64,000 nt of DNA from an uncultured Bacteroidales bacterium. Its GTDB lineage: Bacteria; Bacteroidota; Bacteroidia; Bacteroidales; Paludibacteraceae. This document shows, in pieces, positions 16,778 through 24,207 of the stretch. The DNA is taken from contig CALCUH010000072.1 of assembly GCA_937907165.1 (NCBI GenBank), positions 1-64,000 on the forward strand. Reading direction: 5' to 3'. Within the stretch, counting starts at the first letter, position 1, and each line of letters opens with the position of its first letter. Position numbers and translations under genes: made by a program. The notes beneath the pieces are model-generated. The model was not told the origin of the DNA. It was given only the letters and a program-made list of their open reading frames with translations, and ran no database searches.

Positions 16778-16874
16778 GGTAATTTACTCCTTTCGGTTGG
16801 AACCGGTCACACGCCAGCTCGATTGATGGTTTCTTGCACTCTTGAAACTTAGTGCAGTCGTAACATTTGTACAT
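16671..16874 (-). CDS. Cysteine-rich small protein overlapping the next gene
   Basis: 67 residues. The N-terminus (MYKCYDCTKFQECKKPSIEL, then ACDRFQP) looks like a genuine metal-binding microprotein. The frame continues 107 bases into the histone-like gene, and that part is low-quality, so either a long overlap is tolerated or a stop was lost. AGGGGATAACCC precedes the ATG. Confidence 0.5.
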   Translation of the reverse strand: MYKCYDCTKFQECKKPSIELACDRFQPKGVNYHGNYEKGNHKEDFHREDRNQCNCKEITGKESDCNR

Positions 16875-16877
16875 GGG

Positions 16878-17165
16878 TTATCCCCTATTCTTGATTCGTT
16901 CGAGTTGCCTGTTAAGCTTCTCGGTTACTTTTTCATCGAAGTCGTCGTCAGAGATGTCATAAAGAAGTCTGAGTTGCTGAATCATGATGGTAACGTCTGC
17001 CATCTCGTCCAGCAACTTCCCCTTCCATGTCTGTCCACGCTGTCCCGGTCTCCTACTCAATACCTCTCCAAGCTCAAAGAGCTCAGAGATTGACTGGAAT
17101 TCCTGAGTATCGCGACCGTAATGTGCCGCGATCTTTTCGCATTTGTTTACTTGAGATTTCTTCAA
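16878..17165 (-). CDS. MazG-like nucleotide pyrophosphohydrolase
   Basis: About 95 residues. DEMADVTIMIQQLRLLYDIS has the helix pattern of the phage MazG-like family, which hydrolyses NTPs or dNTPs. The start is uncertain: the frame runs up into the decayed BRO copy, and no ATG follows AAAGGAGTT. A TTG at 17165 is 12 bases from it. The upstream recombination may have altered the N-terminus. An ExxE-type metal motif is only partly visible. Confidence 0.55.
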   Translation of the reverse strand: MKKSQVNKCEKIAAHYGRDTQEFQSISELFELGEVLSRRPGQRGQTWKGKLLDEMADVTIMIQQLRLLYDISDDDFDEKVTEKLNRQLERIKNRG

Positions 17166-17185
17166 TGGTAATACAAACTCCTTTC

Positions 17186-17260
17186 TTAACACTGTCCTCC
17201 GAACTTACGGTAGGCTTGCATGGGATGAGGCGTCAGTTGAATTGACGTCTGATGTGACCG
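17186..17260 (-). pseudogene. Remnant of a duplicated BRO-N gene
   Basis: The stretch repeats two separate parts of the 15470-16084 gene. The end QAYRKFGGQC-stop is identical over 24 bases, and the SDV-STD insert is nearly identical. About 370 bases between them are deleted and the two parts are in different frames. It is a deletion-decayed duplicate and cannot encode the domain. Confidence 0.65.
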
Positions 17261-17334
17261 TACTACTATGACGGTCTGATCTTGAATCCGTTCCAGTAAT
17301 CGATCCTGGTTTTAATTGATTAAACTTCCTTTCT

Positions 17335-17368
17335 AAAAAAAGAAAAGAGCACTCGTTTCCAAGTACTC
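17335..17368 (-). terminator. Intrinsic terminator
   Basis: The minus strand reads GAGTACTTGGAAACGAGTGCTC followed by TTTTCTTTTTTT, written here in two parts: a stem closed by a GAAA-type loop and a U-run. The same GGAAAC-loop design recurs near 19840, 28270 and 28780. Confidence 0.8.
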
Positions 17369-17391
17369 AATTCCTTTTCTCCTGTAGTTCG

Positions 17392-17637
17392 TTACTTAGT
17401 GATTTTTGCTTTTTGAAACTCATACCTCAATGTCGGTGTTTCATTGAGAATCTCGTTGAGTGCCCCCGGATCATTCGATTCGATGGTTCTAAGCATGTAA
17501 CCTCCGATGAATCCAATCCAGTATTGAATCGGCTTTCCTTCGATAATTAAAGAAGTAAACTCGTTTCGATTATCCATCGGTTCCGTCAACAAAGTCTCTA
17601 ATGTAAGAATCATACCACGAATCTCTTCGGATGTCAT
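17392..17637 (-). CDS. Unknown small phage protein
   Basis: 81 residues (MTSEEIRGMILTLETLLTEP). GAGGTGAG precedes the ATG; the start overlaps the upstream gene by 4 bases. It is the last gene before the terminator. No domain recognised. Confidence 0.6.
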   Translation of the reverse strand: MTSEEIRGMILTLETLLTEPMDNRNEFTSLIIEGKPIQYWIGFIGGYMLRTIESNDPGALNEILNETPTLRYEFQKAKITK

Positions 17638-17825
17638 CGTCTCACCTCCTTATAAGTTTCGAGAACATTTATAGCCTCATCGATTTCACGAATCCGCTCA
17701 TATAATAGCTGCTTTTCGTCATGGTTAAGTGTCTTGATTTTTTCCAGACAGGTTTGCTCTAGTTCGTTTCTCACCATCTTTAGAGCTCGAATCGCTGTCT
17801 TGAATTTAGGTATCTCAAAAACCAT
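17634..17825 (-). CDS. Small coiled-coil protein
   Basis: 63 residues, charged helices (ELEQTCLEKIKTLNHDEKQL). GGAGGTC precedes the ATG. Unknown role. Confidence 0.6.
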   Translation of the reverse strand: MVFEIPKFKTAIRALKMVRNELEQTCLEKIKTLNHDEKQLLYERIREIDEAINVLETYKEVRR

Positions 17826-17859
17826 GATTTGACCTCCTCAGATATTCGATTCAGAATAT

Positions 17860-18435
17860 TCAGTTCTTAGGCTGCATGGTCTCCGCGATCGACTGATAAA
17901 TCTTGCCGACATTCTCCAGATTTCGGCTGAAGTCAGCAGCGATACCATCGAGCCTACCCTCGAATTTCTCGAGAATCATCGCCTTAGCCTGCTCCTCAAC
18001 AGCCTCAACGAGTTCAGACTTGTCGATCATTGCTACTTCACGAGCGAGTTTCTCGGTCACAGCCTGCTTCAGAGGTTCTTTAGCGTTGACTACAGCAGAG
18101 GTCACAGCCCGCTCGACCATGGATGTCATTAATCCCTCAGTAGCTTTTACGGCTTTACCCGCCGCGTTCTGAGCGGCTTTCTCGACCGCCTTGTCCACCA
18201 CTGCCTGCTGTACGTCGATGTAGGTGAGAGAGCTGACATCAGTAACAGCTGAATTGACAACACCCATGACGTCTTTCAGCTTCTTGCCACAGTACACTGC
18301 CGCGATGACAGAAGCACCGGCAAGGACATACCCGAGAATACGTCCTGTCTTGAGCTTACGGTTTTCCTTTTCGATTTCCTCCATGCGGTACTCCATGGCC
18401 GCCTGTTCTGAATCGATAGCCTGATAATCAGTCAT
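17860..18435 (-). CDS. Membrane protein with long amphipathic helices
   Basis: 191 residues: a charged N-terminal helix, one hydrophobic segment near 32-50 (GRILGYVLAGASVIAAVYCG), then Ala/Val/Glu-rich helices to the end. GGAGGAA precedes the ATG. It resembles membrane-bound helical proteins of the 33-42 kb module. Function unknown. Confidence 0.6.
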   Translation of the reverse strand: MTDYQAIDSEQAAMEYRMEEIEKENRKLKTGRILGYVLAGASVIAAVYCGKKLKDVMGVVNSAVTDVSSLTYIDVQQAVVDKAVEKAAQNAAGKAVKATEGLMTSMVERAVTSAVVNAKEPLKQAVTEKLAREVAMIDKSELVEAVEEQAKAMILEKFEGRLDGIAADFSRNLENVGKIYQSIAETMQPKN

Positions 18436-18491
18436 TTTTCTTCCTCCTCATTAGATGTGTGAGCAACAATAAGCTCTCCGTTCTGTTTCGT

Positions 18492-18818
18492 TCAGATCTT
18501 TCCTATTTTCTCCTCGACTCTCGTATAGCACGGATAGTTGGCATGGTTGTAATAACCGTTATCCGCGACGTTCATATCACAACTGAGTCCGAGCGGACCC
18601 TCGGAAAAGATACTACGAGCGCAACCCTTACAGTAGTTCTGACGCTCTTCTTCCGTCATCTCGATTCTGAAACCACCATGACAGAAACCGTAAGTGTCAC
18701 TCAACCAGTCGCTGATCTCGACTTCGTCAGTGAGTTCCTCGGGAATCTCAACCTCTGTGGGGAGATAATTACCATCAGCATCGTAATCAACATCCCAGTG
18801 AATATTAACAGCTTTCAT
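18492..18818 (-). CDS. Unknown small protein
   Basis: 108 residues from ATG 18818 (MKAVNIHWDVDYDADGNYLP), with a CKGCARSIF...CDMN cysteine pattern in the second half. AAGGAGG is 10 bases upstream; the longer frame is antisense-like and lacks a start site. Confidence 0.65.
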   Translation of the reverse strand: MKAVNIHWDVDYDADGNYLPTEVEIPEELTDEVEISDWLSDTYGFCHGGFRIEMTEEERQNYCKGCARSIFSEGPLGLSCDMNVADNGYYNHANYPCYTRVEEKIGKI

Positions 18819-19317
18819 CTTCTTTTTCCTCCTTACCTTTGATGATGGTTTCTTCTCCAGTCGCCGGGTTGACACGTGTAAGCTCGATATCCGGATTCTC
18901 GTCCGCCCACATCTGAGCAAGAAGCAGCGCGACATGGGTGATGTGTTTTTCCGCTTCCTTGAGATCAGTGTTACTTTCTGTTTCACCCACGATATGTCCC
19001 TCAATGCATACCATAGCGTTATCAAGATCGTTAAGCATTCCGAGAAGAGAGTTTCTCGAAGCCTTAGAGATAAGCTCGTCGTACTTATCGAAGAACGCAT
19101 CAACCGAGTCAAGTTCCTTTTCGTATGTCTCATGCGAGTTGACATCCATATATTTCTCTACAAGCTCATCAATACCGAGTTCCTTGCGAGCTCTCTCAGC
19201 GTCGATAACAGCAGCGCTGTACTTGATTGCACGGTCAAGCTCGTCCTTCGTAGCTCCGTTGATAACCATGGTAGCAATGATGTCGCTCATGGAATACAGG
19301 TGATTCTTATTATTCAT
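18805..19317 (-). CDS. Protein homologous to a helical segment of the phage RNA polymerase
   Basis: 170 residues. Residues 8-43 (DIIATMVINGATKDELDRA, then IKYSAAVIDA) align without gaps to residues 616-651 of the 964-residue RNA polymerase, with about 15 identities in 36. That segment lies downstream of the DFDGD barrel. The remainder is helical and acidic. Another DFDGD-containing small protein is encoded about 1.4 kb upstream. It may be a free-standing polymerase accessory or a relic. GGAGG precedes ATG 19317. Confidence 0.65.
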   Translation of the reverse strand: MNNKNHLYSMSDIIATMVINGATKDELDRAIKYSAAVIDAERARKELGIDELVEKYMDVNSHETYEKELDSVDAFFDKYDELISKASRNSLLGMLNDLDNAMVCIEGHIVGETESNTDLKEAEKHITHVALLLAQMWADENPDIELTRVNPATGEETIIKGKEEKEDESC

Positions 19318-19318
19318 T

Positions 19319-19489
19319 TTATTTATCCTCCTTATTAGTTGTTTCGGGATTAACGAATCCATCATCCTCAAACATAGCACAGCCGGTCGAGATTGTCTTA
19401 TCCTCGATATATCCCGTGCAATCACACATGAATCCATCGTATTTGACTTCTTCACAATTCATGCAGTGAGCACATAATGATTTCTTCAT
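19319..19489 (-). CDS. Cysteine-rich microprotein
   Basis: 56 residues (MKKSLCAHCMNCEEVKYDGF, then CDCTGY and GCAMF), a likely zinc or metal site. GAGGAGG precedes the ATG; its stop TAA lies 2 bases before the next start. Confidence 0.6.
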   Translation of the reverse strand: MKKSLCAHCMNCEEVKYDGFMCDCTGYIEDKTISTGCAMFEDDGFVNPETTNKEDK

Positions 19490-19491
19490 AA

Positions 19492-19725
19492 TCAAGCCTC
19501 CTCAATCTTTATAGAAAGATGATACATAGCGTTGACAAGACGAACCTTTATGGATTCAATTGTGTCCATCCAAATAGCAGTCTGAACCCGGTCAACCTCA
19601 TCAAAAGAATCGCAGAGTTCTTTGAAAATCCATAAATCGGAACCTTCAGGAGCTTCGTCAATAAGCGATTCATACCTAGAGCAAAACGCCTGAATCGTGT
19701 CGAGCTTTTCTACGTATGTCATCAT
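19492..19725 (-). CDS. Unknown small helical protein
   Basis: 77 residues (MMTYVEKLDTIQAFCSRYES), predicted all-helical. GAGGTG precedes ATG 19725. Confidence 0.6.
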   Translation of the reverse strand: MMTYVEKLDTIQAFCSRYESLIDEAPEGSDLWIFKELCDSFDEVDRVQTAIWMDTIESIKVRLVNAMYHLSIKIEEA

Positions 19726-19822
19726 TACACACCTCACTCACACGCAACGACGTAATAATCCTTTCCGTCTTCAGTAACGATTCCGAGAACACCCCTCCAG
19801 TCAAATTTAAGTTTCGGAAAGA

Positions 19823-19930
19823 CAAAAAGGAAAGAGCCCTCGTTTCCGAGAGCCCTGCTCCTTTATTAGGGACGACGGACCATTAGTGGCCGGTCTCCCT
19901 TTCATTATATAGTTTGCATTTTTCGCGTAT
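19823..19930 (-). ncRNA. Promoter, short RNA and terminator unit
   Basis: A copy of the repeated promoter element (CGCGAAAAATGCAAACTATATAATG, in two pieces: CGCG at 19924 and TATAAT near 19905) is followed after about 45 bases by a GGAAAC-loop terminator with TTTCCTTTTT at 19823-19856. No frame of useful size fits between. The transcript would be about 75 nt and includes CCGGCCACTAATGGTCCG, a possible small hairpin. Candidate small RNA or attenuated leader. Confidence 0.45.
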
Positions 19931-19978
19931 TAGTCGCCATTTTCGAGCAAGAACAACATCAAATCGTTTATAAGCTTA

Positions 19979-20245
19979 CTAAGTTTCATTCGATTTCATC
20001 TCCTCGACTTCAAATACTTCCCAGTCTTCGGCAAAAATGTCGCAAGTCGTGATGTGATGGACGATATATGCCCTCCAACGACTCTTTTCTCCATCTTTAG
20101 ACGCTCTGACATGCTTGAGTAAACAAGGAAACTCATGGCCATAGTCTTCGTCGATACCGATACTGAAACAGATAGTTCCTCTGTATTTCGGTCTCGTAAC
20201 CTTATTACCGGCTCTCAACTGAGCCATGGCGTCTTCGTATGTCAT
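19979..20245 (-). CDS. DUF2829 / Tad2-like protein
   Basis: 88 residues. The N-terminal YEDAMAQLRAGNKVTRPKY and C-terminal DIFAEDWEVFEV match the DUF2829 pattern. Tad2, a known anti-Thoeris phage protein, belongs to this family and sequesters the cyclic ADP-ribose-type signal. Other DUF2829 proteins have unknown ligands, so the role here is an inference. GAGGTGAACG precedes the ATG and the start overlaps the upstream gene by 4 bases. Confidence 0.7.
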   Translation of the reverse strand: MTYEDAMAQLRAGNKVTRPKYRGTICFSIGIDEDYGHEFPCLLKHVRASKDGEKSRWRAYIVHHITTCDIFAEDWEVFEVEEMKSNET

Positions 20246-20706
20246 ACATCGTTCACCTCATTTCTTTCAAGTGTTTGCTGAATCACACCTTCGTTAAGAA
20301 TCTGAACCAAGTCTCCGTCAAAATCCATGGCGAATCTATCTTCGAGACATTCAGTCGTAATAAATCGTCCGATAAGATCCTTTTCGCCTGGCATCAATCT
20401 ACTCATCGGATTCATGGTCATGTTTGCGATGGCATATTCGTCAAATCCGAGATGAGTGTCATACTTCAGGATGTCGTAAATGAAGTGTCCTTTTTTATTC
20501 TCAAGTACATTGGCGATGATGCGATACGTGTCTGCTCTGTTGCCTGATTCAATCACGTTGTCGAATTTCAAACCAGACAAATCCATGGTCTTAGGAATGA
20601 TGACGCCACTAATGACTCCCATGGTTTTGCGAGAATCAACACTGCATACGTTATATAAAGTCAGCGCGGCAACCGGAGTGGTAGGATAATCCTTACTCGT
20701 TTTCAT
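20242..20706 (-). CDS. Small DFDGD-motif protein (RNA polymerase barrel-like)
   Basis: 154 residues. It contains RFAMDFDGDLVQIL at about 124-137 with Asp128, Asp130 and Asp132, the pattern of the RNA polymerase active-site barrel. The preceding LIGRFITTECLEDR and following helix also resemble the context in beta-prime subunits, but this is weak. There is no candidate for a second barrel. GTGGAGGAGCG precedes ATG 20706, so it is expressed as a separate protein. Either a polymerase-derived accessory or chance convergence. Confidence 0.5.
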   Translation of the reverse strand: MKTSKDYPTTPVAALTLYNVCSVDSRKTMGVISGVIIPKTMDLSGLKFDNVIESGNRADTYRIIANVLENKKGHFIYDILKYDTHLGFDEYAIANMTMNPMSRLMPGEKDLIGRFITTECLEDRFAMDFDGDLVQILNEGVIQQTLERNEVNDV

Positions 20707-21172
20707 AATCGCGCTCCTCCACTCCATATTTATTTTCCATCTTGTGAATCCATCTGAGGTTGTTGACAGAGATTGTGCTATTATAAATACTACCATAATA
20801 ATGACACATATCAGCCATGATTTTTCTCTCCTCTGAAGTCGCTCCGTTAACGTTCATGCGATCAAGCAAATCTTCAAGGTATACCCCAAACGATCTAGGA
20901 AAATAATATTTTCTAGAAGGTTCGACATCACATATATTGACATATCCCTTGTGTCTCAGTTTAGCTAAAAAAAGCTCGACTTCTTGTTTCACACGAAGAT
21001 TCGTCGCGTCTTTTGATGCTTCTGGATTTCTCCACAGAAAGTCATACTTGATAACCGCCACAAAGAACGGAGCGATTAGGTACTCACCAACCGCACCGGC
21101 AATACAACCAACGGCGTCCAGAATAGCTTCTTCAGTCACCCTTGCCAATGATCTTTTGGTTTCCTTTTTCAT
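20693..21172 (-). CDS. Unknown phage protein
   Basis: 159 residues. A moderately hydrophobic helix near 20-42 (DAVGCIAGAVGEYLIAPFFV) precedes a charged C-terminal part with NVNGATSEERKIMADMCHYY. AAGGAGGAAC precedes the ATG. No family recognised. Confidence 0.6.
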   Translation of the reverse strand: MKKETKRSLARVTEEAILDAVGCIAGAVGEYLIAPFFVAVIKYDFLWRNPEASKDATNLRVKQEVELFLAKLRHKGYVNICDVEPSRKYYFPRSFGVYLEDLLDRMNVNGATSEERKIMADMCHYYGSIYNSTISVNNLRWIHKMENKYGVEERDYENE

Positions 21173-21196
21173 TTTAAGTTCCTCCTTAAGTTTAGT

Positions 21197-21259
21197 TTAA
21201 GTAAAGTGATAAGGGTCTCCAATTTCTGCACATAACTCGTATTTACTATAATTCACCAT
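21197..21259 (-). CDS. Possible 20-residue peptide
   Basis: MVNYSKYELCAEIGDPYHFT follows AAAGG at the end of the upstream gene. The composition looks protein-like, but the ribosome site nearly touches the start. Low support. Confidence 0.3.
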   Translation of the reverse strand: MVNYSKYELCAEIGDPYHFT

Positions 21260-21453
21260 CCTTTCAACTCATAACGGAATCGCTTTCTCAATTCCAACGG
21301 ATTCCGTCCTCTTCCGATTGACTGATATTCTCCATTCTTAATTTTCCAGAGGGTGTAATGCTCCCGTCGCTTGTCTGAAGTGACAACGTAGCGAAGAGCA
21401 TCATTATCGTCATGCACACTCTCCCAAATGATCTCGCCTTTAGGAAGACCCAT
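21253..21453 (-). CDS. Unknown small protein
   Basis: 66 residues, basic C-terminus (GRGRNPLELRKRFRYELKGW). GAGGAGGGTTAACC precedes the ATG. Unknown. Confidence 0.6.
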   Translation of the reverse strand: MGLPKGEIIWESVHDDNDALRYVVTSDKRREHYTLWKIKNGEYQSIGRGRNPLELRKRFRYELKGW

Positions 21454-21455
21454 GG

Positions 21456-21692
21456 TTAACCCTCCTCAAAGATTTTACGTTTCATTTCGAGCTGTGATTT
21501 GAGATACTGTTTAACGCTATCAAGCAACGGCACACAGTCCCTCAAATCGAGGATCAGATCGTGGTTATGAGTATTCCAATCACAATTCATGATAGCCGGG
21601 TTTTCGGCACATTCGAGCTCAGTTATGATGTACTCGAGACCGTCGATCTGCTGTTTGAGATCATTCAGCATCGCGAGTCTTTCATTCGTCAT
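21456..21692 (-). CDS. Unknown helical protein
   Basis: 78 residues from ATG 21692 (MTNERLAMLNDLKQQIDGLE), helical, supported by GGGGTGGTTAACC. It overlaps the upstream gene by 11 bases. Confidence 0.6.
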   Translation of the reverse strand: MTNERLAMLNDLKQQIDGLEYIITELECAENPAIMNCDWNTHNHDLILDLRDCVPLLDSVKQYLKSQLEMKRKIFEEG

Positions 21693-22206
21693 GGTTAACC
21701 ACCCCGAAAGTCTTGTTAAGTCGTTTTTTGATTTCATCCGTAACTATAGGCGCTCCTGGATTAGCAAGACCGGTATTCCATTCGTCGAGGTTAAGAGGTC
21801 TGTATTCTCCGCCGGGAAGATACTTCTTCTCCATGAATATGATGATGGCATGGATGTCTTTTGAAATAGCGGTCGATTTAGCCCTCTGCACGAGTTCGAG
21901 AAGACTCTTTACGTAATTCAGCTCTCCTCTCGTCGTACCATTCGTTTCCATAAACTGGATAAGGACTCTGAGACGCGTAATAAGTTCTTCATGCATTTTA
22001 ATCGCCTCATGGTCAAGAGCTGTAACAACTTTGTTCTCGACGGATCCAACCAGTCCTACAGTCCCGTCACCATAATCGACGATATCTGATACGACACCAT
22101 AAGTGTAATCAGCGGTCTCCGTATCCTTCTGCGCCGTAATGACCTCTCTGTCACCCTTTTCAAGCAGGAAAGTCAGGCTCTGGCTCACTAAATCACTCAG
22201 TTTCAT
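21682..22206 (-). CDS. Unknown phage protein
   Basis: 174 residues from ATG 22206 after AAGGAGG (MKLSDLVSQSLTFLLEKGDR). It has a helical middle and a Pro/Gly-rich stretch (YLPGGEYRPLNLDEWNTGLA). No family recognised. Confidence 0.6.
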   Translation of the reverse strand: MKLSDLVSQSLTFLLEKGDREVITAQKDTETADYTYGVVSDIVDYGDGTVGLVGSVENKVVTALDHEAIKMHEELITRLRVLIQFMETNGTTRGELNYVKSLLELVQRAKSTAISKDIHAIIIFMEKKYLPGGEYRPLNLDEWNTGLANPGAPIVTDEIKKRLNKTFGVVNHDE

Positions 22207-22585
22207 TTTCGTCCTCCTTATTGATAGGCATTCCGATATCAGAGACACAAATTAGATTATCCGTGTCAAATAACGAATCCGAGCCGCATTCGATGGTCTC
22301 AGCGGTTATCGGATTAATGTGATGAATTGATTTCTTTACGCTATCTATTATCTCCAGCATTTTTAAAATGTCTTGCTCTGTTTTCAGATACTCCATTTCT
22401 TTCCCCTTCGGAAACGCTCGTATCACCTGAATCAGCTTCCACATGCAATCCTCGCAAAGCTGGCCGTCGCTATCGCATCCTTCTCGAATGTCGATTCTCT
22501 TTCCCTGAATCGAAAACTGAGGAACGTTATAAAGCCAGTCAACCTCTTTCTCACATCGATCGCAAATTTTCTTAATAATCGTCAT
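22193..22585 (-). CDS. Zinc-ribbon protein
   Basis: 130 residues from ATG 22585 after AGGAGG. MTIIKKICDRCEKEVDWLYN and later CDSDGQLCEDC form an N-terminal zinc ribbon; the rest is helical and acidic. Unknown role. Confidence 0.65.
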   Translation of the reverse strand: MTIIKKICDRCEKEVDWLYNVPQFSIQGKRIDIREGCDSDGQLCEDCMWKLIQVIRAFPKGKEMEYLKTEQDILKMLEIIDSVKKSIHHINPITAETIECGSDSLFDTDNLICVSDIGMPINKEDENETE

Positions 22586-22605
22586 TTTTAGCCTCCTATC
22601 AAATA

Positions 22606-22683
22606 TCACTCGACAACCTCTCTACCTTCGTAATAAATATAACCGTGAACGAGTATCTGATGACGCCGGTCACTTGTGTTCAT
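22606..22683 (-). CDS. Possible 25-residue peptide
   Basis: MNTSDRRHQILVHGYIYYEG followed by REVVE fills most of an otherwise empty 124-base gap. The ribosome site GGATGAG is weak. Reported as possible only. Confidence 0.3.
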   Translation of the reverse strand: MNTSDRRHQILVHGYIYYEGREVVE

Positions 22684-22710
22684 AGCTCATCCGAGCCGCC
22701 ATGAAAAGCA

Positions 22711-23013
22711 TCATACTTCGTCCTTTCTATTTAACCTTAAACGATTCATCGTTGATCCTCCGGAACGCAGGCAATCCGGACAGTATCCCTGACAATACAT
22801 TCCTTGAAATATGTTTCCGCATTTCTTACATGTCCGATCATGTGGCTTCACTTTTTTATATTTAGCATAGTATTCTTTTTGTATTGCCTTTTCACGCGGT
22901 TTATATTCAAGATCACGACATTCCGCACAACAGTACTTTTGTGATGGTGCTTTTGGACTGAACCATTCCTCACAACGTAAGCACCTTCTGTCCCTGTATT
23001 CGACATGTCTCAT
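22711..23013 (-). CDS. Double zinc-ribbon protein
   Basis: 100 basic residues with CLRCEEWFSPKAPSQKYCCA and CKKCGNIF...CPDC. Likely nucleic-acid binding through zinc fingers. AGAGGG is 10 bases upstream. Confidence 0.65.
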   Translation of the reverse strand: MRHVEYRDRRCLRCEEWFSPKAPSQKYCCAECRDLEYKPREKAIQKEYYAKYKKVKPHDRTCKKCGNIFQGMYCQGYCPDCLRSGGSTMNRLRLNRKDEV

Positions 23014-23030
23014 TTACATCGAACCCTCTT

Positions 23031-23099
23031 TCAAATAATAAAATAGCCGTAAACGCCATCTAAGACATCAGCAGCTATATTTCTAGTATAAAGTGTCAT
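23031..23099 (-). CDS. Possible short peptide, perhaps truncated
   Basis: MTLYTRNIAADVLDGVYGYF plus two residues. Small phage proteins often begin with a TRNIAAD-like segment, so this may be a truncated relative. Weak ribosome site. Confidence 0.25.
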   Translation of the reverse strand: MTLYTRNIAADVLDGVYGYFII

Positions 23100-23112
23100 T
23101 GAGTCTTCGTTT

Positions 23113-23376
23113 TTAGGTTTCAGGACCACCATGATCATTCTCCTCTATATTTTCAACGTTGACTTTGTATGCACTGATCCACTCCATGAGTGTTTCATAA
23201 CAACACGGACAGAGATCATATTCCTCGTTCAAATTACCTCCATTACCGTATTTGTCAACCGGTTCGAGAATAATATGGGGAATAGTAAACTTCCTACTTT
23301 CAACGTCGCGTATCCTCATCGAATTCGGAATCGCGAATAGTGTTCCACAACGGTCGCACGATCGTGCAAGTGCCAT
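23113..23376 (-). CDS. Zinc-binding small protein
   Basis: 87 residues with CDRCGTLF near the start and CPCCYETL later, a classical zinc ribbon around a beta-hairpin. AAAGGAGG precedes the ATG. Confidence 0.65.
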   Translation of the reverse strand: MALARSCDRCGTLFAIPNSMRIRDVESRKFTIPHIILEPVDKYGNGGNLNEEYDLCPCCYETLMEWISAYKVNVENIEENDHGGPET

Positions 23377-23379
23377 AAT

Positions 23380-23757
23380 TTAATCCTCCTTTTTATTGAG
23401 TTCTTGATTCATCCAGTCGATCAAATGGTTTGATCGTTCGAAACGATTAGCATATCTTTCGTTCTTTATTCGAGAACGCGCCTCGTTTCTGAAATCAGAC
23501 GGTTTTATGTCTGTCCCGTAATTAAGGATGGTTAACAAGTTATTCAGATCACCATCTTTTTTTCTCTCATTTGCGAGAAACTGTTTGATCTGGAAATACC
23601 GATCGTTTGACATAACACCACACTCAATGGACGTTATGGTCGATACATGTACCCCGATAATATCGGCGAATTCAGATTTTGTTAGACCAAGAAACGATCT
23701 GATTATCGGTATATCCTGACCGAGAATATCTTTTTCTTCAATGGATATAGACATCAT
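23380..23757 (-). CDS. XRE-family HTH protein
   Basis: 125 residues; DIPIIRSFLGLTKSEFADII and HVSTITSIECG form an XRE-type HTH at about 16-50. It is a paralogue of the 24507-24887 protein (shared D(I/L)PIIR(S/A)F start, similar length and C-terminus). GGAGGC precedes the ATG. Probable transcription regulator. Confidence 0.75.
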   Translation of the reverse strand: MMSISIEEKDILGQDIPIIRSFLGLTKSEFADIIGVHVSTITSIECGVMSNDRYFQIKQFLANERKKDGDLNNLLTILNYGTDIKPSDFRNEARSRIKNERYANRFERSNHLIDWMNQELNKKED

Positions 23758-24207
23758 TGTAAAGCCTCCGTTCTGTTCAATTCGAGTTCAGTAACCCAGT
23801 ATTCAACATAGATGGCATCGATACCGTTGTGGTATTCAACCGAAAATTCGACATGCTTGTTTTCATCAACCTTCGGTTCGCTGATTTCAGCACCATCCTT
23901 ATCGTCGAGATAGTCGTCGACGTCCTGCAAACTCTTTAAACGACTCTTCAGAATCGATATAGAAGATTTTATCGGGATTCCTCATGGTGAAGCGGAAAGA
24001 ATCATATTCGCAACAGTCACGAAAGTCCTCGCATTCGCACCATTCTTTCCATGACGATTTAGCCTCGACTGGAGAAGCCCACAGGCCGCCACTAGGCTTG
24101 ACTCCTACATTACCGAAATTAGTGATGCCTTTGAATCGCCTTGTGTCAAATTCTTCGTGACCATAGTGGATATAAGTCACCGCTCTGCCTTCTCTCGTGT
24201 ACTCCAT
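23754..24207 (-). pseudogene. Gene with single-base frameshift
   Basis: From ATG 24207 (AAGGAGG upstream) a frame encodes MEYTREGRAVTYIHYGHEEF and onward to FYIDSEESFKEFA, then a poor Arg-rich tail and a stop at 23899. One base out of phase, coding-like sequence resumes (DVDDYLDDKDGAEISEPK) and runs to a stop overlapping the next ATG. Removing one G near 23927 gives one ~150-residue protein. Mutation or sequencing indel; function unknown. Confidence 0.6.

Noticed and set aside
18938..19338. Two overlapping plus-strand frames of 121 and 134 codons
   Set aside because: They lie opposite the polymerase-segment homologue, which has a good start and a clear homologous region.
20693..21172. A further polymerase fragment beside the DFDGD protein
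   Set aside because: I found no motif shared with the large polymerase beyond a short NGAT-like stretch.
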